DNA from: Gorillibacterium massiliense
GTDB taxonomy: Bacteria; Bacillota; Bacilli; Paenibacillales; NBRC-103111
Length of the DNA: 45,328 nt
Direction: 5' to 3'
Assembly: GCF_000455485.1 (NCBI RefSeq)
Contig: NZ_CBQR020000063.1
Location: forward strand, 61,953 to 107,280
Below the pieces are notes generated by a model. It was not told the origin of the DNA, made no database searches, and was given only the letters and a program-made list of their open reading frames with translations. Both the position numbers and the translations under genes were made by a program. Below, piece by piece: positions 9,086 to 17,692 of the stretch. Every line of letters begins with the position of its first letter. The first letter of the stretch is position 1.

Positions 9086-9505
9086 ATGACAATTCGTTCG
9101 TTTAGGTTGTCGGATCATGTAACAGTCAATCATCTGTTAGAAGAAGTTCTGCCGCAAAAGTGTTACACCGAGACAAAAACGGCTCTCGCCAGACAGCTGT
9201 CCTGGGACAGCGAGTTGGTGCTTGTAGCTGAAGAACAAGACGAAATCGTCGGCTTGATCATCGGCACTATCGATAACGACAGCGGGTTTTACTACCGCCT
9301 GGCAGTCGATCCCGACTATCAGCGCAAAGGAATCGGTAAAAGCCTTATCCACTCCTTGGAGCACAAATTCAAACAGCGGGACGTCACCAAGATTATGGTC
9401 GCGGTAGACGAGCATAACCAGTCGCTTCTGCCTTTTTTTGACGCAGTGGGCGTGGTGGAACGCTGGCTTTCCGCAGGCCGTAGGGCTCTAAGTATTGTAG
9501 GATAA
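9086..9505 (+). CDS. GNAT family N-acetyltransferase
   Basis: The 139-residue protein has the acetyl-CoA-binding motif A of the GNAT fold, LAVDPDYQRKGIGKSLIHSL, with the Q/R-x-x-G-x-G loop, preceded by the VGLIIGTID strand and followed by KIMVAVDEHNQSLLPFFDAVG. It is expected to acetylate a small molecule or a protein N-terminus or lysine; the target is unknown. The start ATG 9086 lies downstream of AAGGAGAGAG. A terminator follows directly, so it is a single-gene unit. Confidence 0.9.
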   Translation: MTIRSFRLSDHVTVNHLLEEVLPQKCYTETKTALARQLSWDSELVLVAEEQDEIVGLIIGTIDNDSGFYYRLAVDPDYQRKGIGKSLIHSLEHKFKQRDVTKIMVAVDEHNQSLLPFFDAVGVVERWLSAGRRALSIVG

Positions 9506-9519
9506 AGAGCGTATTATTA

Positions 9520-9557
9520 AAAAGCATGCCGGGTCGATGGCGAACCGGTGTGCTTTT
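9520..9557 (+). terminator. Terminator after the GNAT gene
   Basis: AAAAGCATGCCGG pairs with CCGGTGTGCTTTT in a stem with an internal TG/TG bulge and a TTTTCTT tail. A TATACT at 9561-9566 just after it could start the next transcript. Confidence 0.7.
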
Positions 9558-9599
9558 CTTGTATACTTGGAGGAAAGAGAGAGCAAAGGGGCCATTTTT

Positions 9600-10154
9600 A
9601 TGGATCATCCCGATAATTTTATAATCAAAAGCTTCAAGCACAACGGCCGGCTCCACCGGATTTGGATGGAAAACCGCCGCGTGCCCCGAAGCGTACTGGC
9701 TCCCGCACATGCCGAAATGGATCTGATTGTGACGGTTAACAGCCGTACCAAGATTGTGGAAGCGGACGGCAGCGTCTGGTTCAGTCGGAGTCCCGGCGTG
9801 TCCTTCTTTTTGCCGGGCGAGTGGTACAATATCGTCGCGCTTGTGGAGCCTGCGGGCATTCGCTATTACTGCAATGCGGCTTCTCCGCCCTATGTGTACG
9901 GCAATGTTTTGACTTATATCGATTATGATCTGGATATGATCTTAACTCCCGGCGGAGACAAGCATCTGGTGGATCAGGAGGAATACGAGCGCCACAAGAC
10001 AAGCTTTCACTATTCGCCTGCGGTGGAAAAGAAGGTGCAGGACGGACTGCAGAAGCTTACCGATCGAATCGACAAGCGGCTCGCTCCGTTTGAGGAAGAA
10101 TGGGTAATGAATTATTATCACTGGTGGAAAAAAGAGTGGGGGGACAGCAAATGA
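9600..10154 (+). CDS. DUF402 family nucleoside tri-/diphosphatase
   Basis: The 184-residue protein matches the DUF402 (Ntdp) family, whose studied members hydrolyse nucleoside tri- and diphosphates. Family marks are SFKHNGRLHRIWMENRRVP, ADGSVWFSRSPGVSFF, EWYNIVALVE, GIRYYCNAASPPY and the metal-binding YIDYDLDMIL segment. The start ATG 9600 follows AAAGGGG; an upstream ATG at 9537 lies inside the preceding terminator hairpin and is rejected. Its stop overlaps the rnhA start (ATGA), so the two are translationally coupled and head a run of DNA/RNA maintenance genes. Confidence 0.88.
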   Translation: MDHPDNFIIKSFKHNGRLHRIWMENRRVPRSVLAPAHAEMDLIVTVNSRTKIVEADGSVWFSRSPGVSFFLPGEWYNIVALVEPAGIRYYCNAASPPYVYGNVLTYIDYDLDMILTPGGDKHLVDQEEYERHKTSFHYSPAVEKKVQDGLQKLTDRIDKRLAPFEEEWVMNYYHWWKKEWGDSK

Positions 10155-10597
10155 AGGACGTTACCCTCTATACCGACGGCGCGTGCTCCGGCAACCCGGG
10201 ACCCGGGGGATGGGGCGCGATTTTGTTTTACGGTGATCACCGTTTGGAAATGTCCGGCGGCGAACCGCATACGACCAATAACCGGATGGAAATATTGGCA
10301 GTGTCGGAAGGGTTGAAACGGCTGAAAGAGCCGTGCCAGGTGAAGGTTTACAGCGATTCCGCCTACGTAGTCAACTGCTTTCAGCAGGGTTGGTACCGGG
10401 GCTGGCAAAAGAACGGTTGGGTGAACAGCAAAAAGCAACCGGTGGAGAACAAAGACCTGTGGGTCGGTTTGCTGGAGCAGATGAAGCGTCATCAGGTGGA
10501 GTATATAAAAGTCAAAGGGCATAGTGACAACGAGTTCAACAACCGCTGCGATGAATTGGCCCGTGGCGCGATCAAGCAATTGCAAAAGATGACGTAA
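10151..10597 (+). CDS. rnhA: Ribonuclease HI
   Basis: RNase HI cuts the RNA strand of RNA-DNA hybrids. The 148-residue protein has the complete D-E-D-D catalytic set: Asp9 (LYTDGACSGNPGPGGWG), Glu47 (TTNNRMEILAV), Asp69 (VYSDSAYVVNCF) and Asp134 (FNNRCDELARGA), plus the loop His124 in VKGHSDN. It also has the basic, Trp-rich handle (QQGWYRGWQKNGWVNSKKQP) of E. coli-type RNase HI. The start ATG 10151 overlaps the DUF402 stop by four bases (ATGA), with a G-rich ribosome site just upstream. Confidence 0.96.
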   Translation: MKDVTLYTDGACSGNPGPGGWGAILFYGDHRLEMSGGEPHTTNNRMEILAVSEGLKRLKEPCQVKVYSDSAYVVNCFQQGWYRGWQKNGWVNSKKQPVENKDLWVGLLEQMKRHQVEYIKVKGHSDNEFNNRCDELARGAIKQLQKMT

Positions 10598-10639
10598 CCG
10601 GATCGGCATAAACATCGAGAGTAAGGAGGCGAAGGTATA

Positions 10640-11827
10640 ATGCCGATAAAAGAAGAAACGGGTGCAGGGAACGGGCAGGTTCAAGCGGAAACGGCGCCAC
10701 CGGATTACTGGTTGGCTCTGAAAAAAGAAATGATCTCCGCAGCTCCCGGGCTCGGCATCGACAAAATCGGCTTCGCCTCCGCTGATCCGTTTTTTGAGCT
10801 GAAAGAAACGTTAGTCCGCCGTCGCGCCAAAGATTTGGATTCCGGCTTCGAGGAGCCGGATGCGGACAAGCGCATTGATCCGGCGCGGAGTCTCGAGGGC
10901 GCGCGGTCGATCATCGCCATCGCCGTGGCGTATCCGGCGAAGCTGCCGGACCCGCCCCGGGCCGCTCCCGGCGCTACCCGCGGCATCCTCGCCCGCTCCG
11001 CCTGGGGCGAGGATTACCACACGGCGCTGCGCCGGCGCCTCGCGGCACTGTCCGCGTTCATCCTGGAACGGGTCCCGGATGCCCGCCTGGAGAGCATGGT
11101 CGACACGGGAGCCCTCGTCGACCGAGCCGTTGCCGTCCGTGCCGGCATCGGCTTCAGCGGCAAAAACTGCTCCGTCATCACGCCGGAGTTTGGGTCCTGG
11201 GTGTATTTGGGGGAGTTGCTCACCAATCTCCCGTTTCCCCCGGACACTCCCGTGACGGAGGATTGCGGCGACTGCACCTTGTGTCTGGATTCGTGTCCTA
11301 CCGGGGCATTCATCGGCCCCGGCGAGCTTGATGCCAAGCGCTGTATCTCCTATCTTACTCAAACCAAAGATCCCATTCCCGACGAACTGAAAGAGAAGAT
11401 GGGAAACCGCATCTACGGCTGCGATACGTGCCAGGTGGTATGCCCAAAGAACAAGGGCTACAACTGGACCCATCATCCCGAACTGCAGCCGGAGCCGGAA
11501 ACGGCAAAGCCGCTCTTAAGCGAGCTTCTAACTGTCGGCAACCGGGAATTCAAAGAAAAATTCGGTTCCACCTCCGCTGCCTGGAGAGGCAAAAAACCGT
11601 TGCAGCGCAACGCGATCATCGCCCTCGGCAGGCTGAAGGACAAGTCCGCGGTGCCGCTTCTTACGGAACTGTTGCGGGGCGACCCGCGCCCGGACATTCG
11701 GGAGACTGCGGTATGGGCGCTTAACCGCATTGGCGGAGAAGAAGCGCAAGCCGCTTTGGAGGAAGCCGCCGTTCGCGAGAAAGATGCGGCCGTTCTTGCG
11801 GAGATCAGCAAGGCTAGAAGGAGTTGA
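10640..11827 (+). CDS. queG: Epoxyqueuosine reductase
   Basis: QueG reduces epoxyqueuosine to queuosine at the tRNA wobble position, using cobalamin and two [4Fe-4S] clusters. The 395-residue protein has the N-terminal cobalamin-binding region, the VDTGALVDRAVAVRAGIGF block with the catalytic Asp, two ferredoxin-type cysteine clusters (CGDCTLCLDSCPTGA and YGCDTCQVVCPKN), and C-terminal HEAT-like repeats (PLLTELLRGDPRPDIRETAV). The start ATG 10640 follows AAGGAGG. It sits 42 bases after rnhA. The next gene's ribosome site lies within its last codons. Confidence 0.96.
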   Translation: MPIKEETGAGNGQVQAETAPPDYWLALKKEMISAAPGLGIDKIGFASADPFFELKETLVRRRAKDLDSGFEEPDADKRIDPARSLEGARSIIAIAVAYPAKLPDPPRAAPGATRGILARSAWGEDYHTALRRRLAALSAFILERVPDARLESMVDTGALVDRAVAVRAGIGFSGKNCSVITPEFGSWVYLGELLTNLPFPPDTPVTEDCGDCTLCLDSCPTGAFIGPGELDAKRCISYLTQTKDPIPDELKEKMGNRIYGCDTCQVVCPKNKGYNWTHHPELQPEPETAKPLLSELLTVGNREFKEKFGSTSAAWRGKKPLQRNAIIALGRLKDKSAVPLLTELLRGDPRPDIRETAVWALNRIGGEEAQAALEEAAVREKDAAVLAEISKARRS

Positions 11828-11832
11828 CCCCC

Positions 11833-12354
11833 ATGTCTGTCTTGTACTATGAAGAAATGCAGGCCCCTCATGGCACATTGACTTTGTACGCAACGGATAA
11901 AGGCTTGTGTCGGATCGGGTTTAGCTGTTTTGCCGATGCTTGGCCGGGGCTATCCAGTTGGGCGCTGCGCATAACCGGCGCCAAAGCGGAGCCGCAGCAC
12001 GACCCGGCTCGGCTCGAGTCATACGCCGCGCAGCTTGCGGAATATTTTGCAGGAAGCAGAAAGGTGTTTGATCTACCGCTGGATTTACATGGAACGCCTT
12101 TTCAAATCAAAGTTTGGCAGGAGCTTGAACGGATCCCCTACGGCGAAACCCGCTCCTACAAGCAGATCGCGGAGTCCATCGGTGCACCCAAGGCAGTGCG
12201 GGCTGTCGGCGGCGCCAACAACCGCAATCCGCTTCCGTTCATTTTACCGTGCCATCGAGTGGTGGGAGCAAGCGGAGCGCTGGTCGGGTACGCAGGCGGC
12301 CTCCCTCTTAAAGAGCGGTTATTGCAGTTGGAAACAGACATCTTGAGGGGGTAA
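11833..12354 (+). CDS. ogt: Methylated-DNA--[protein]-cysteine S-methyltransferase
   Basis: This suicide enzyme removes methyl groups from O6-methylguanine. The 173-residue protein has the active-site PCHRVVG with acceptor Cys140, the DNA-binding helix YKQIAESIGAPKAVRAVGGA with the arginine finger, and the C-terminal GYAGGLPLKERLLQLE. The short N-terminal domain without Ada motifs makes it Ogt-like. The start is ATG 11833, with AAGGAG at 11818-11823 inside the end of queG; a TTG at 11824 is too close to it. It ends five bases before the HD-domain gene. Confidence 0.94.
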   Translation: MSVLYYEEMQAPHGTLTLYATDKGLCRIGFSCFADAWPGLSSWALRITGAKAEPQHDPARLESYAAQLAEYFAGSRKVFDLPLDLHGTPFQIKVWQELERIPYGETRSYKQIAESIGAPKAVRAVGGANNRNPLPFILPCHRVVGASGALVGYAGGLPLKERLLQLETDILRG

Positions 12355-12358
12355 AATC

Positions 12359-13393
12359 GTGAAATTCGTTGGGATCGAATCCGTCGAGCCTGGACAATAT
12401 CTGGGCAAAACTGTTTTTGCCGGTAATGGCACCGTACTGTTGGCTGAAGGCGTACAGCTAACCGTGTTCATGATCAATACGCTGCGGCGCATCGGAGTCA
12501 CGATGCTCTACATTAAAGACCCATTGTTTGAAGATGTGGTGATCGAGGAGACGGTATCGGAAGAAAACAAGCGGGTGGTTTTAGTCTTAATGAACGAAAC
12601 GATGGAAGCGATCCGCTCCGGCAAGGATTTCGGATCCAAGGCCGTCAGCGTTAGCGTGGATCGTCTGTTGGAGGATATTTCGTCCAATAAGGAAGTTCTG
12701 CTACAGCTCTCGGACATCCGTTCCAAGGATAATGAAATGTTTGTACATGCCCTGAACGTTGCGACAATGTCCGCCCTTGTGGGCATCAATATGGGCTATA
12801 ATCAGGCTCAATTAAAGGAATTGACCATTGGCGCACTGCTGCATGATATCGGCAAGGCGGAGCGGATTACCGAAGATTCCATGACTGACCCTAAGCTGCA
12901 TCACGCTTGGCGCGGCTTTGAATTGTTGAAGACAAAGCGGGAGTTCAGCCTGCTTATCGCCCATATCGCTTTTCAGCATCATGAAACACCGGATGGACTC
13001 GGAGTACCGCGCCAACTGGCAGACGAACAGATTCATGAATATGCCAAAATCGTCGCCGTCGCCAACACCTTCGACAACCTGCTTTTCGGCGAGGATGGTA
13101 AACGGGTTCTTCCCCACAATGCAACGGAGCGGATGATGGCTTTGGCTGGTACGAAGCTGGATAGGGAAGTGCTGATTCAATTTTTAAGGATTGTTTCCAT
13201 CTACCCTACAGGCACTTCGGTTCGCTTGTCGACGAAGGAATCCGGCGTCATCGTCGGCCAACATCGTGGGCTGCCTGGACGCCCGATCGTGCGGGTCGTG
13301 AAGAAAGCCCATAGCGAAGATGAGGAATTCGAAGTTAAAGAGGTCGATCTGGCCAAGCAACCGACGGTATTTATTGAGGCTGTTTTGTCATAA
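12359..13393 (+). CDS. HD-GYP-like phosphohydrolase with degenerate active site
   Basis: The 344-residue protein has the HD-GYP layout: an N-terminal domain (1-110), His130, LLHDIGK (H162-D163), His182, and HHETPDGLGVPRQL (207-220), then IVAVANTFDNLL. HD-GYP enzymes degrade cyclic di-GMP. Here two signature positions differ: GYP reads GVP (residues 215-217), and the metal-ligand Asp of the usual 'vaDxyD' reads Asn236. It may be a weakened or altered enzyme or a nucleotide sensor. The start is GTG 12359 behind GAGGGGG. It ends the DUF402-rnhA-queG-ogt run and is followed by a terminator. Confidence 0.82.
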   Translation: MKFVGIESVEPGQYLGKTVFAGNGTVLLAEGVQLTVFMINTLRRIGVTMLYIKDPLFEDVVIEETVSEENKRVVLVLMNETMEAIRSGKDFGSKAVSVSVDRLLEDISSNKEVLLQLSDIRSKDNEMFVHALNVATMSALVGINMGYNQAQLKELTIGALLHDIGKAERITEDSMTDPKLHHAWRGFELLKTKREFSLLIAHIAFQHHETPDGLGVPRQLADEQIHEYAKIVAVANTFDNLLFGEDGKRVLPHNATERMMALAGTKLDREVLIQFLRIVSIYPTGTSVRLSTKESGVIVGQHRGLPGRPIVRVVKKAHSEDEEFEVKEVDLAKQPTVFIEAVLS

Positions 13394-13430
13394 AGGCTTA
13401 CTGATCAATAGCTATCATTCAAAAATTCAT

Positions 13431-13468
13431 ATGCCGTTCTTCCTGTTAGCAGGGAGGACGGCATTTCT
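13431..13468 (+). terminator. Terminator ending the rnhA-queG-ogt-HD run
   Basis: ATGCCGTTCTTCCTG and CAGGGAGGACGGCAT form a long stem with a TTAG loop and a TTTCTT tail. The rest of the 234-base gap before the next gene shows no clear signal. Confidence 0.8.
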
Positions 13469-13627
13469 TATGACTCTTGACGGATTTTGTAAGTCAGAGC
13501 AAAATAAAATGAATCCATTTTTACCAATAAACGTAAAAAAGTAAAAACGCAGCGGATGCCGTGCCTGTCACCAGTTGTTTCTGCTTTGCGCCCCTGACGA
13601 AAAGAGATAAGGTGGAGGTGGCGTGGT

Positions 13628-14899
13628 TTGGAAACGGCAGCTGTAGTCGAAGAAAGTTTGCAGGAACCGGGCGCGGGGAGAGGGTATCGGGAGCTTTTCG
13701 CCATCCGGGATTATGTGCGGCTCATCGTGGCACAGTTGGTATCGGACATCGGTGATGGAGTCTACTATCTCGCTCTGGTCTGGCTCATGAAAATACTGAC
13801 GGGCAGCGGACTCTACATGTCCCTCATGCTTGCGGCGGAAAGCGTGCCCGTCATCATCGTCGGGTTATTCTCCGGTGTCGTGGTCGATATGCGCAGCAAG
13901 CGGAGGATTATGCTTCTGTCAGATGGAGCCCGCTTTTTTCTGATTGCCGGGCTATCCGTCGCCGTATGGCTAGACGTCGCGCAGCCGTGGATGTTGATTG
14001 CAAGCGGCATTGTTTTGTCTTCCTTCAGCGCTTTCTTTAATCCATGTCGAACGGTTGCCGTTAAATCCATCGTACCCGAGGAACTGATGATAAAGGCGAC
14101 GAGCCTGGCCCAAACCCTGGAGGTTGTTACCGGTTTTTCCGCTCCGGCTTTGGCGGCGGGACTTATCCTGTTGGGGATCCCGGCTGCTTTTTTGTTCGAT
14201 GCCGCCACCTTCGCCTTTTCCTTTATCCTGATCTGGCGAATCGGCAATCCGGATATGCGGACGAGTCAGACCGGGAAAATCAACACAGCAAGCATCCGGC
14301 AGGGATTGGCGCAGGGATTGCGCACCATCGCGTCGGTTGCGCTGCTGCGCAATCTGATCGTTTATTTGGTGATCCTGAATGCGATTTTGGCTCCTTTTTC
14401 CTTGCTGTTCCCTCTTTATGTGGACGATGCCTACAAACTTTCTCTCGGTCAGATTTTTTTCATGGCCGGCATATTGCTGGGCGCTGTGGCTGCGGCTTCC
14501 GGGTTTCTCGGCAAGGTCAAACGCTGGCTGGTTGTCGTCGGCGGCATTGTTTTGATCGTTGCGGGTTTCAGTTCCCTTGCCTTTATCCATTCGTTTTATC
14601 TTGCTTTATTCTGCCTTCCGATGGCTGGTGTCGGCGTGGCGATCGTCAATGTGACACTGGAGGCCTTGTTCATCGTAAAAGTGCCCCAAGACGTTCTGGG
14701 TACCGCCTCCAGCATGCTGCGGGTGCTGTTGCAATCCGCCAAGCCGCTTTCTCTTCTCATCGCCGGAGGGTTGCTCTCCGTCTTAAGTGTGCGGCAAATG
14801 TTTTTGGTGCTGAGCTTGTCCGGCATTTTGCTTGTAGTCATGCTCGCCTTTAATCGGTCTATTCGCAGTGAAGACAGCCCCCCTGCTCAGGAAGCTTGA
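13628..14899 (+). CDS. MFS transporter (MFS_3 / enterobactin-exporter-like)
   Basis: The 423-residue membrane protein has about 12 transmembrane segments and the major facilitator layout, including the motif-A-like loop GVVVDMRSKRRIMLLSDGAR after the second helix. The overall pattern (IRDYVRLIVAQLVSDIGDG start, then SLMLAAESVPVIIVGLFSG) matches the MFS_3 group of exporters for drugs, macrolides or siderophores. The substrate is unknown. The start is TTG 13628, nine bases after AAGGTGGAGG. A strong terminator follows. Confidence 0.88.
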   Translation: METAAVVEESLQEPGAGRGYRELFAIRDYVRLIVAQLVSDIGDGVYYLALVWLMKILTGSGLYMSLMLAAESVPVIIVGLFSGVVVDMRSKRRIMLLSDGARFFLIAGLSVAVWLDVAQPWMLIASGIVLSSFSAFFNPCRTVAVKSIVPEELMIKATSLAQTLEVVTGFSAPALAAGLILLGIPAAFLFDAATFAFSFILIWRIGNPDMRTSQTGKINTASIRQGLAQGLRTIASVALLRNLIVYLVILNAILAPFSLLFPLYVDDAYKLSLGQIFFMAGILLGAVAAASGFLGKVKRWLVVVGGIVLIVAGFSSLAFIHSFYLALFCLPMAGVGVAIVNVTLEALFIVKVPQDVLGTASSMLRVLLQSAKPLSLLIAGGLLSVLSVRQMFLVLSLSGILLVVMLAFNRSIRSEDSPPAQEA

Positions 14900-14913
14900 A
14901 GATCGTGAATCAC

Positions 14914-14948
14914 TCGCGTCGGAGGAATGGCCGGCGCGATTTTTTTTT
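14914..14948 (+). terminator. Strong terminator after the MFS_3 gene
   Basis: TCGCGTCGG (14914-14922) pairs with CCGGCGCGA (14931-14939), with one G-U pair, and is followed by nine T residues. Confidence 0.92.
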
Positions 14949-15050
14949 GCAGGCGGACATGGTATCATGGGAAAGAACGAATTTTTTATGATTAGGAAGA
15001 TGGCTTCGGGATCATTTCTTGCAGGCACTTCCTGTAAAGGTGGAGAGAAC

Positions 15051-15329
15051 ATGTCAGTGTGGGATTACGTCATTCCGATTGTAACGCTTATTGTTGGCGC
15101 GATCGGGGGCTTTGCCGGAGGCGTCTTTTATTTGCGCAGACAGATGACGAAGATGCAGAACGATCCGGAAACGATCCAAAAAATGGCCAAACAGATGGGG
15201 TATAACGTGAACCGGCAGCAGATGGGCAAAATCCAGCAGATGATGAAAACTCAAGCTGGCAAAGGCGGTCTGCCAGGCGGCGGAGCCGGAAAGCCCAATA
15301 AAAACGCGAAAACGAACACCAAAAAATAA
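15051..15329 (+). CDS. yneF: YneF family protein (UPF0154)
   Basis: The 92-residue protein has one N-terminal membrane helix (IPIVTLIVGAIGGFAGGVFY), then a basic cytoplasmic tail with MTKMQNDPETIQKMAKQMG and the conserved RQQMGKIQQMMK block of the YneF family. The function is unknown. The C-terminus is a Gly/Lys/Asn-rich extension not present in the B. subtilis protein. The start ATG 15051 has AAGGTGG seven bases upstream; a longer reading would run through the preceding terminator. It lies 42 bases before folE and may be co-transcribed with it. Confidence 0.9.
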   Translation: MSVWDYVIPIVTLIVGAIGGFAGGVFYLRRQMTKMQNDPETIQKMAKQMGYNVNRQQMGKIQQMMKTQAGKGGLPGGGAGKPNKNAKTNTKK

Positions 15330-15371
15330 AGGTTGCGTCAGCAGGCCTAAAGGAAGCAAGGGTGAGAGATT

Positions 15372-15962
15372 ATGCTGTCCAACGAATTGAGAAACGAGCA
15401 GGTCGCCGACAATCGGGGAAAAATCGAGGAGCATATTCGCGAAATCCTTAAACTTATCGGCGAAGATCCGGACCGGGAAGGACTGCAGGAGACTCCGGCG
15501 CGGGTCACACGGATGTACGAGGAGATTTTTGCGGGATACGGCAAAGACTACAAGGAGATTCTTGGCGTAACCTTCGACGAGAAGCATGAAGAGCTTGTCG
15601 TCGTGAAAGACATCGTGTTTTACAGCCAGTGCGAGCACCATATGGCGCCGTTTTTCGGCAAGGTGCACGTGGGCTACATCCCCAGCGGCAAAATCGCCGG
15701 GCTCAGCAAGTTTGCCCGACTAGTTGACGCTGTTACGAAGCGGCTGCAGGTACAGGAAAGGATCACTTCGGAGCTTGCCGATGTGCTGATGGAAACCTTG
15801 AAACCCCACGGCGTCATGGTGGTGGTAGAGGCGGAGCATCTGTGCATGTGCGCCCGGGGCGTCAAAAAGTACGGCAGCAAGACGGTTACGTCCGGCGTAC
15901 GCGGAGTATTCCGCCGCGATGTGGCACTGCGCACCGAGTTTATGAGTTTGATAAAAGAATAG
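15372..15962 (+). CDS. folE: GTP cyclohydrolase I (FolE type)
   Basis: FolE converts GTP to 7,8-dihydroneopterin triphosphate, the first step of tetrahydrofolate synthesis. The 196-residue protein has the zinc ligands Cys87 and His90 ([15 protein letters not shown]) and Cys158 ([12 protein letters not shown]), the [14 protein letters not shown] block, and a C-terminal TEFMSLI. It is the zinc-dependent IA type. The start ATG 15372 follows AAGGGTGAG. It is not accompanied by mtrB or other folate genes here. Confidence 0.97.
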   Translation: MLSNELRNEQVADNRGKIEEHIREILKLIGEDPDREGLQETPARVTRMYEEIFAGYGKDYKEILGVTFDEKHEELVVVKDIVFYSQCEHHMAPFFGKVHVGYIPSGKIAGLSKFARLVDAVTKRLQVQERITSELADVLMETLKPHGVMVVVEAEHLCMCARGVKKYGSKTVTSGVRGVFRRDVALRTEFMSLIKE

Positions 15963-15978
15963 CGGTCAGTAGAAAAAC

Positions 15979-16011
15979 AGGCAGAGCGCATGGAGCGCTC
16001 TGCCTATTTTT
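15979..16011. terminator. Terminator after folE
   Basis: The perfect 11-bp stem AGGCAGAGCGC / GCGCTCTGCCT has a 5-base loop and a TTTTTGT tail. It also lies downstream of the convergent MFS gene. Confidence 0.88.
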
Positions 16012-16065
16012 GTGCTGCGGCTCTGATGGAGATATTGAAGGCAGCAGCTCATGCCGTGAGCCGCG

Positions 16066-17514
16066 CTATGAAGCGCGGTTCCTAACAAACAGCCGTTGCG
16101 AAGAGAATAAGAGAGCAACGATGCACACTCCCGCCGCCGTCCAGAAGACCATGTGCAAAGAGCCCAGGATGGCCGGTGTAGAGGCGCCAAAGGCGGAACC
16201 TGCAGCAGATCCGCCCAAGTGATGCAGGCGGGTGGTATAGAGGGAGACAGATGCGGAGATTCCCACGACCATGCCAACGTTTCGGACAAGTGCGTTTAGG
16301 CCGCCTGCTGACCCCAACTGCGTGCGGGGGACCGCCCCCATGACGCTGGAGTTGTTGGGGGATTGGAACAGACCGCTGCCGATGCCGAATAGAGCTAGAT
16401 GCAAGGCGACGATACCCGCGGTATCATGCGAACCGAGATTAGTCAGTAATGCGAAAGCTGTTGCGTTGATGGCGAGTCCGGCTGTCGTCAGCAGGTTAGG
16501 CCCGATTTTGTCGGAAAGCCAACCGGAAAGAGGAGCGACAACGGCCATGCACAGCGGATTCACCATCATGACATAGCCTGTCCGATCTATAGAGAAACCC
16601 AGCACCCCTTCCATGTAAAAAGGCAGCATGATGTTGATGAAAAACAGGGCGACGAAAGATAGGAATGCCGTAATATTGCCGATGGCAAAGGTTCGATTAC
16701 GGTACAGGCTGAAATCGAACATGGGAAAGCGGGTGCGGCGCTCCCAGAGATAAAAGCCGGCGAGAACGGCGACGGAGCCGATCACACCGATCAAAACGGC
16801 TGCGGACGACCAGCCCCAATCTTGAGCGCTGGACACGGTGTACAGCAAGGCGACAATGCCGACCATGAAGAGGGCGGAGCCGGTATAATCAAAGGGCTGA
16901 GCAACGGAAGATTCCTTGTTGCTTCGCAGCAGGTAAAGCCCGGCGATATAACCGATGACCCCGATGGGTACGTTGATCCAGAAGATAGAGGGCCAGCCAA
17001 GGTTGGCGACCAGTATGCCGCCGATACCGGGGCCGGTCAACGATCCGAGAGACACCATGGTGCCGACGATCCCCATGGCCCGGCCGCGCTCTGTGGGAGG
17101 GAAGGTTTCAGCGACGATGGCTTGACTGTTGCTCATCAGGCATGAGGCGCCAAGGGCTTGAATGATGCGGGAGACAATCAGCATGGCTAAGCTGCCGGAT
17201 AAGGCGCACAAGGCGGAGCCTCCGGCAAAAATCAGAAATCCATAATTGAAGATTCTTCCCCGGCCGAACATATCGGAAAGCTTGCCCATAATGGGCAAGG
17301 TGGCGCAGATGGTCAGTAGATAGGCGGTCAGTACCCATTGAATAATGCTGAGGGAAGTGTGCAAATGGGTGGAAAGAGTCGGCAGAGCCACATTGGCGAT
17401 GCTTCCGTCAAGGGTGGACATAAAAGTGCCCAGCGATACATTGGCAAGAACCAGCCAACGGTTGACGCTGCGGGCGGATTTTGAAGATGCGGGTAGGGAT
17501 TGGGATGAATTCAA
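16066..17514 (-). CDS. MFS transporter, DHA2 (EmrB/QacA-like) drug exporter
   Basis: The 482-residue protein has 14 predicted membrane helices and the DHA2 hallmarks: a first-helix TFMSTLDGSIANVALPTL (motif D1), QWVLTAYLLTICATLPIMG, motif A GKLSDMFGRGRIFNYG, and motif C-like MVSLGSLTGPGIGGILV. Such proteins export drugs or toxic metabolites using the proton gradient. The start is TTG 17514, eight bases after AGGAGAG. It is divergent from a PadR-type regulator gene starting at 17693, which may control it, since PadR proteins often repress a neighbouring exporter. Confidence 0.92.
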   Translation of the reverse strand: MNSSQSLPASSKSARSVNRWLVLANVSLGTFMSTLDGSIANVALPTLSTHLHTSLSIIQWVLTAYLLTICATLPIMGKLSDMFGRGRIFNYGFLIFAGGSALCALSGSLAMLIVSRIIQALGASCLMSNSQAIVAETFPPTERGRAMGIVGTMVSLGSLTGPGIGGILVANLGWPSIFWINVPIGVIGYIAGLYLLRSNKESSVAQPFDYTGSALFMVGIVALLYTVSSAQDWGWSSAAVLIGVIGSVAVLAGFYLWERRTRFPMFDFSLYRNRTFAIGNITAFLSFVALFFINIMLPFYMEGVLGFSIDRTGYVMMVNPLCMAVVAPLSGWLSDKIGPNLLTTAGLAINATAFALLTNLGSHDTAGIVALHLALFGIGSGLFQSPNNSSVMGAVPRTQLGSAGGLNALVRNVGMVVGISASVSLYTTRLHHLGGSAAGSAFGASTPAILGSLHMVFWTAAGVCIVALLFSSQRLFVRNRAS

Positions 17515-17648
17515 TAGGATCGCTCTCCTGTCTGCCGTTTATTATACACACATTTTCCAGGATCACGTCAACAAGGGAGGAAGATGATACATAAGCACTT
17601 GTTAGGGGAGGAATATATTGACAATCCGTTTTATTTTGTGCAACTATA

Positions 17649-17667
17649 TATTTAGCAATACAAAATA
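17649..17667. promoter_or_regulatory. Candidate PadR operator (imperfect inverted repeat)
   Basis: TATTTAGCAATACAAAATA has arms TATTTAG and CAAAATA that pair with one mismatch. It lies 26 bases before the padR start, downstream of a TTGACA at 17618-17623, and between the padR and exporter genes. PadR regulators bind AT-rich dyads at their own promoters, so the position fits autoregulation. Confidence 0.4.
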
Positions 17668-17692
17668 GTTGGCGTCACTGGGGTGGACGATC

